From contig USHR01000068.1 in NCBI GenBank assembly GCA_900554495.1, positions 1 to 8,783 of the forward strand: a stretch of DNA of 8,783 nt, in the 5' to 3' direction. This document shows positions 6,468 through 8,783 of this stretch, one piece after another (position 1 is the stretch's first letter; each line of letters opens with the position of its first letter). The notes beneath the pieces are model-generated. The model was not told where the DNA came from. It saw only the letters and a program-made list of their open reading frames with translations, and did not search any database. Made by a program: the position numbers and the translations under genes. This DNA is from an uncultured Collinsella sp. GTDB lineage: Bacteria > Actinomycetota > Coriobacteriia > Coriobacteriales > Coriobacteriaceae.

Positions 6468-7207
6468 TTCTGTTTCCCGCAATCGATTTGATCGGCGGCA
6501 AGGTCGTGCGCCTGGAGCGCGGCGATCGGAGCCGCTGCAAGGTATATTCCGACGATCCCGTGGCAGTTGCCCGCTCGTTTGCCGAGCAGGGTGCGAGCTG
6601 GGTGCACGTCGTCGACCTGTCCGCGGCCTTTGGTGAGGACGAGGACGTGTGCGCTGCCAACTCGGCAGCGATCGAGGCCATCTGCGGCGTCGACGGTCTG
6701 TCCGTGGACGTGGGCGGCGGCGTTCGCTCGCTTGCACGCATCGACGAGCTGGCCGGCTACGGCGCGCGTCGCATCGCACTCGGCACGGTGCTCGTGACCG
6801 AGCCGGGATTTGCCGAGGTGGCGGCCCAAGGCTTTGGCGAGCTGCTGGTGGCAGATATCGCCGCGCGCGACGGCCAGGTCAAGGTGAACGGCTGGCGTGA
6901 CGGCGCGGGCGTGGCGCTCGACGATGCCGTGGCGCAGCTCACTGAGCTGGGCTTTAAACACCTGGTGTATACCGACATCGCGCGCGACGGCATGCAGACG
7001 GGCATCGACGTGGTGGCGTATCGCCATGTTGCCAAGGTCGCGGGCTTTCCCGTCGTGGCCTCGGGCGGCATCTCTACGCTCGATGACATTCGCGCGCTGG
7101 CTGCGGTGGGTGAGGATGCTATTGAGGGTGCCATTACCGGCCGTGCGCTCTACGAGGGCAACTTTACGCTGGCCCAGGCACTGGTCGCCGCCCGAGGGGA
7201 GGAGTAG
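6464..7207 (+). CDS. hisA: ProFAR isomerase (phosphoribosylformimino-AICAR-phosphate isomerase)
   Basis: (beta/alpha)8-barrel enzyme that carries out the Amadori rearrangement of ProFAR to PRFAR, the substrate of HisF. It has 247 residues, standard length. FPAIDL holds catalytic Asp8; the second acid is Asp131 (VADIAARDGQVKVNGW); Thr170 and Asp175 are in YTDIARDG. Phosphate-binding loops are DVGGGVRS, ASGGIS and GAITGRALY. The start overlaps the hisH stop by four bases, with AGGGGG at 6451-6456. Many actinobacteria use the bifunctional PriA, which also serves tryptophan synthesis; here the segment around GGGVRS and VNGW looks more like plain HisA, but dual activity cannot be excluded by eye. 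Confidence 0.95.
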   Translation: MILFPAIDLIGGKVVRLERGDRSRCKVYSDDPVAVARSFAEQGASWVHVVDLSAAFGEDEDVCAANSAAIEAICGVDGLSVDVGGGVRSLARIDELAGYGARRIALGTVLVTEPGFAEVAAQGFGELLVADIAARDGQVKVNGWRDGAGVALDDAVAQLTELGFKHLVYTDIARDGMQTGIDVVAYRHVAKVAGFPVVASGGISTLDDIRALAAVGEDAIEGAITGRALYEGNFTLAQALVAARGEE

Positions 7208-7210
7208 CCC

Positions 7211-7993
7211 ATGCTTACCAAACGCGTGATTCCCTGTCTGGACGTCAAGGACGGCCGTGTGGTTAAGGGCGTCAACTTTGTGAGCCTGCGCGATGCGGGC
7301 GATCCGGTGGAGTTGGCGCGCGCCTACGACCGCGAGGGTGCGGACGAGGTCGTCTTCCTGGACATTACCGCCACGAGCGATAACCGCGCGACGACCATCG
7401 AGATGGCGGCGCATGCGGCCGAGGAGCTGGCCATTCCTTATACCGTGGGCGGCGGATTTCGCGACCTGGCGGGCATGCGCACCATGGTTGTCGCCGGTGC
7501 CGACAAGGTGTCGCTCAACTCGGCGGCCGTGCGCGACCCGTCGTTGATTAGCCAGGCTGCCGCGGCGTTTGGCAGCCAGGCCGTGGTCGTGGCGATCGAT
7601 GCCAAGCGCGTCGGTTTGCCCGGAGAGCCGGGTGCCGACAAGTGGGAGGTCTTCACGGCGGGCGGTCGCAACGCCACGGGTATCGATGCGGTGGCGTGGG
7701 CCGAGGAAGCGGCTCGTCGCGGCGCCGGCGAGATCTTGCTGACCAGTATGGATCGCGACGGCACCAAGGCCGGCTTTGACCTGGCACTCACTCGTGCCGT
7801 GGCGCGCGCGGTGCCGATTCCCGTTATTGCGAGCGGCGGCGTGGGTACGCTCGAGCATTTTGCCGAGGGCGTGATCGAGGGCGAGGCCGATGCCGTGCTG
7901 GCGGCGAGCGTCTTTCACTTTGGAACCTTCAGCATTCGCCAGGTGAAGGAGTATATGGCGTCGCAGGGCATCCCTGTGAGGCTGGACTTTTAG
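7211..7993 (+). CDS. hisF: Imidazole glycerol phosphate synthase, cyclase subunit
   Basis: (beta/alpha)8-barrel that uses ammonia from HisH to turn PRFAR into imidazole glycerol phosphate and AICAR, the latter returning to purine synthesis. It has 260 residues, a normal length. Motifs in order: RVIPCLDVKDGRVVKG with catalytic Asp11, FLDITATSDNR, TVGGGFRD, catalytic Asp130 (VVAIDAKRV), TAGGRNATGIDAV, LTSMDRDGTKAGFD (Asp181, Asp183) and IASGGVGT. The start is three bases after the hisA stop, with a strong GGGGAGGAG ribosome site at 7196-7204. A 142-base non-coding spacer follows, the longest gap inside the operon. Confidence 0.97.
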   Translation: MLTKRVIPCLDVKDGRVVKGVNFVSLRDAGDPVELARAYDREGADEVVFLDITATSDNRATTIEMAAHAAEELAIPYTVGGGFRDLAGMRTMVVAGADKVSLNSAAVRDPSLISQAAAAFGSQAVVVAIDAKRVGLPGEPGADKWEVFTAGGRNATGIDAVAWAEEAARRGAGEILLTSMDRDGTKAGFDLALTRAVARAVPIPVIASGGVGTLEHFAEGVIEGEADAVLAASVFHFGTFSIRQVKEYMASQGIPVRLDF

Positions 7994-8135
7994 CGCTGCG
8001 GCTTGCCCAGGCACCCGACCTTCCGGCTCCAACCCTCCTCGCGTACTTAAGTATGCGTCGTCGGGCTTGTCGTTCGGAATCTCGGGTACCTGGACAACCC
8101 TCGCCGACCGGCGATGTTTAAATTGGGGAATTGAA
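7994..8135 (+). other. Non-coding spacer between hisF and hisI with inverted repeats
   Basis: No gene is visible. A seven-bp hairpin, CGCGTAC (8040-8046) with GTATGCG (8051-8057) and a TTAA loop, has the 10-base palindrome TACTTAAGTA at its centre. It is flanked by CCCGAC (8014-8019) and GTCGGG (8060-8065), which can pair around it. CAACCCTC occurs twice (8030-8037 and 8095-8102). The end (8114-8135) is A+T-rich, and TGGACA at 8091-8096 resembles a -35 box, though no good -10 sits at the right distance. Confidence 0.5.
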
Positions 8136-8465
8136 ATGAGAGAAATTACTACTCCAGCGGATCTTAAATACGATGCCAAAGGATTGATTCCTTGTGTGGT
8201 TCAGCAGTATGACACTGGCGAGGTGCTTATGGTTGCCTGGATGAACGAGGAATCGGTGGGGCTGACGCTCAAGACCGGGACCACGTGGTTTTGGAGCCGC
8301 AGTCGCCAGGAGCTCTGGAACAAGGGCGCGACGAGCGGCAATATGCAGGAGGTCAAGGAGCTCTGGGCCGACTGCGATAGCGATACGCTGCTGGTCAAGG
8401 TCGACTCGCCGGGCCCGGCCTGCCATACCGGCAACCGTACCTGCTTCTTTAAGAAACTCGCCTAA
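8136..8465 (+). CDS. hisI: Phosphoribosyl-AMP cyclohydrolase
   Basis: Zinc- and magnesium-dependent enzyme that opens the adenine ring of phosphoribosyl-AMP to give ProFAR. The 109-residue length fits the stand-alone form, with HisE as a separate gene rather than a HisIE fusion. Family motifs are VLMVAWMNEES, FWSRSRQELWNKGATSGN, DCDSDT and PACHTGNRTCF. Magnesium ligands are expected at Asp79, Asp81 and Asp83; zinc ligands are Cys80, Cys96 and Cys103. I chose the ATG at 8136, with GGGG at 8125-8128 as ribosome site. The frame is open further upstream, but those residues run into the structured spacer and do not resemble the family. Coding at the start is A+T-richer than in the neighbouring genes. 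Confidence 0.96.
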   Translation: MREITTPADLKYDAKGLIPCVVQQYDTGEVLMVAWMNEESVGLTLKTGTTWFWSRSRQELWNKGATSGNMQEVKELWADCDSDTLLVKVDSPGPACHTGNRTCFFKKLA

Positions 8466-8467
8466 GA

Positions 8468-8489
8468 CGGGCGCCCTGTTGGGTGCTCG
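8468..8489 (+). other. Hairpin between hisI and hisE
   Basis: CGGGCGCCC (8468-8476) can pair with GGGTGCTCG (8481-8489) over nine positions, two of them G-U, with the loop TGTT. No T run follows, so it is not a normal terminator. It may affect mRNA stability or processing just before the hisE ribosome site (AAAGGA, 8499-8504). Confidence 0.4.
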
Positions 8490-8511
8490 GTAAAACGGAA
8501 AGGATTGAACT

Positions 8512-8736
8512 ATGGGTGTGCGCACCGCAAATGTTCAGGATGGAAATATCGGCGAGACGCTGACGGGGCTGGCCGAGGTGATTCACGGTCGTCGTGATGC
8601 ATCGCCGCAGGAGAGCTATACCGCGCGTCTGCTGACCGACGTCGAGGACGAGCTGCTCAAGAAGCTTGCCGAGGAGGCGAGCGAGGTGATTATGGCCTGC
8701 AAGGATAACGATCACGATCACATCCGCTACGAGGCC
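8512..8736 (+). CDS. hisE: Phosphoribosyl-ATP pyrophosphohydrolase, 3' end missing
   Basis: Removes pyrophosphate from phosphoribosyl-ATP, the second step of the pathway. About 75 residues of a protein usually near 100 are present. The MazG-like helical fold shows SYTARLLTDVEDELLKKL and EEASEVIMACK (Glu54, Glu55 and Glu58 as metal ligands), then HIRYEA, where the family continues with an Asp-Leu-x-Tyr-His stretch. That last part is lost: after Ala75 the sequence becomes sequencing adapter, which adds a false tail CLLYTSPSPRD and a false stop at 8770-8772. The start ATG 8512 has AAAGGA seven bases upstream. The gene is cut by the library artefact rather than broken in the genome. Confidence 0.93.
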
Positions 8737-8783
8737 TGTCTCTTATACACATCTCCGAGCCCACGAGACTAGCGCTCATCTCG
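8736..8783. other. Nextera/Tn5 sequencing adapter contamination
   Basis: CTGTCTCTTATACACATCT (8736-8754) is the Tn5 mosaic end. CCGAGCCCACGAGAC (8755-8769) is the Nextera read-2 adapter. TAGCGCTC (8770-8777) fits the eight-base i7 index position, and ATCTCG (8778-8783) is the start of the Illumina P7 tail. All parts are in the exact order of read-through into an adapter. This is synthetic sequence left at a contig end and not genomic DNA. Confidence 0.98.

Noticed and set aside
8067..8135. Longer hisI with about 23 extra N-terminal residues
   Set aside because: The added stretch comes from the structured spacer, is unlike any HisI N-terminus, and ATG 8136 has its own ribosome site.
6416..8179. 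Minus-strand open frame of 587 codons opposite hisA, hisF and the hisF-hisI spacer
   Set aside because: Same codon-phase artefact of G+C-rich coding DNA; it crosses several real genes and the structured spacer, with no family motif.
8736..8754. Tn5 mosaic end as evidence of a real transposon insertion in hisE
   Set aside because: It is followed exactly by Illumina read-2 adapter, index and P7 bases, so it is a library artefact.

Overview
The window is high in G+C and reads like the chromosome of a Coriobacteriia actinomycete, most likely Collinsella or a close relative. That placement is an inference from the overall sequence style (G+C-rich coding, strong GGAGG ribosome sites, the HisH N-terminus with YHKGNLSSV, a HisZ-HisG arrangement) and is not proven by any marker gene here.

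Layout. Bases 1-495 are the 3' half of a sugar-isomerase (SIS) domain gene of the FrlB/FraB sugar-amine deglycase type, cut by the window edge and closed by a strong intrinsic terminator (547-579). Bases 580-757 are a leader region with a weak promoter candidate and a perfect 12-bp hairpin. From 758 to the end, all on the + strand, runs a nearly complete histidine biosynthesis operon: hisZG (fused), hisD, hisC, hisB, hisH, hisA, hisF, hisI and a truncated hisE. hisD-hisC, hisC-hisB, hisH-hisA and hisA-hisF are tightly packed or overlapping. Four junctions are looser and contain RNA hairpins: hisZG-hisD, hisB-hisH, hisF-hisI and hisI-hisE.

How the genes work together. HisZG condenses ATP and PRPP. 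HisE and HisI hydrolyse the product and open its ring. HisA isomerises it, and HisH plus HisF make imidazole glycerol phosphate and AICAR. HisB dehydrates that product, HisC transaminates it, and HisD oxidises histidinol to histidine. The one missing step is histidinol-phosphate phosphatase: HisB here is the monofunctional dehydratase and no phosphatase gene is visible, so that gene must lie elsewhere.

The last 48 bases (8736-8783) are not genomic. They are a Nextera/Tn5 sequencing adapter (mosaic end, read-2 adapter, 8-base index, start of the P7 tail), so hisE is cut off by a library artefact and the apparent stop codon at its end is false.

The window is mainly a well-understood biosynthetic operon. 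I do not see an undescribed system. The points most worth checking are the adapter, the HisZ-HisG fusion with a cysteine cluster in its HisG half, and the structured spacers between genes.
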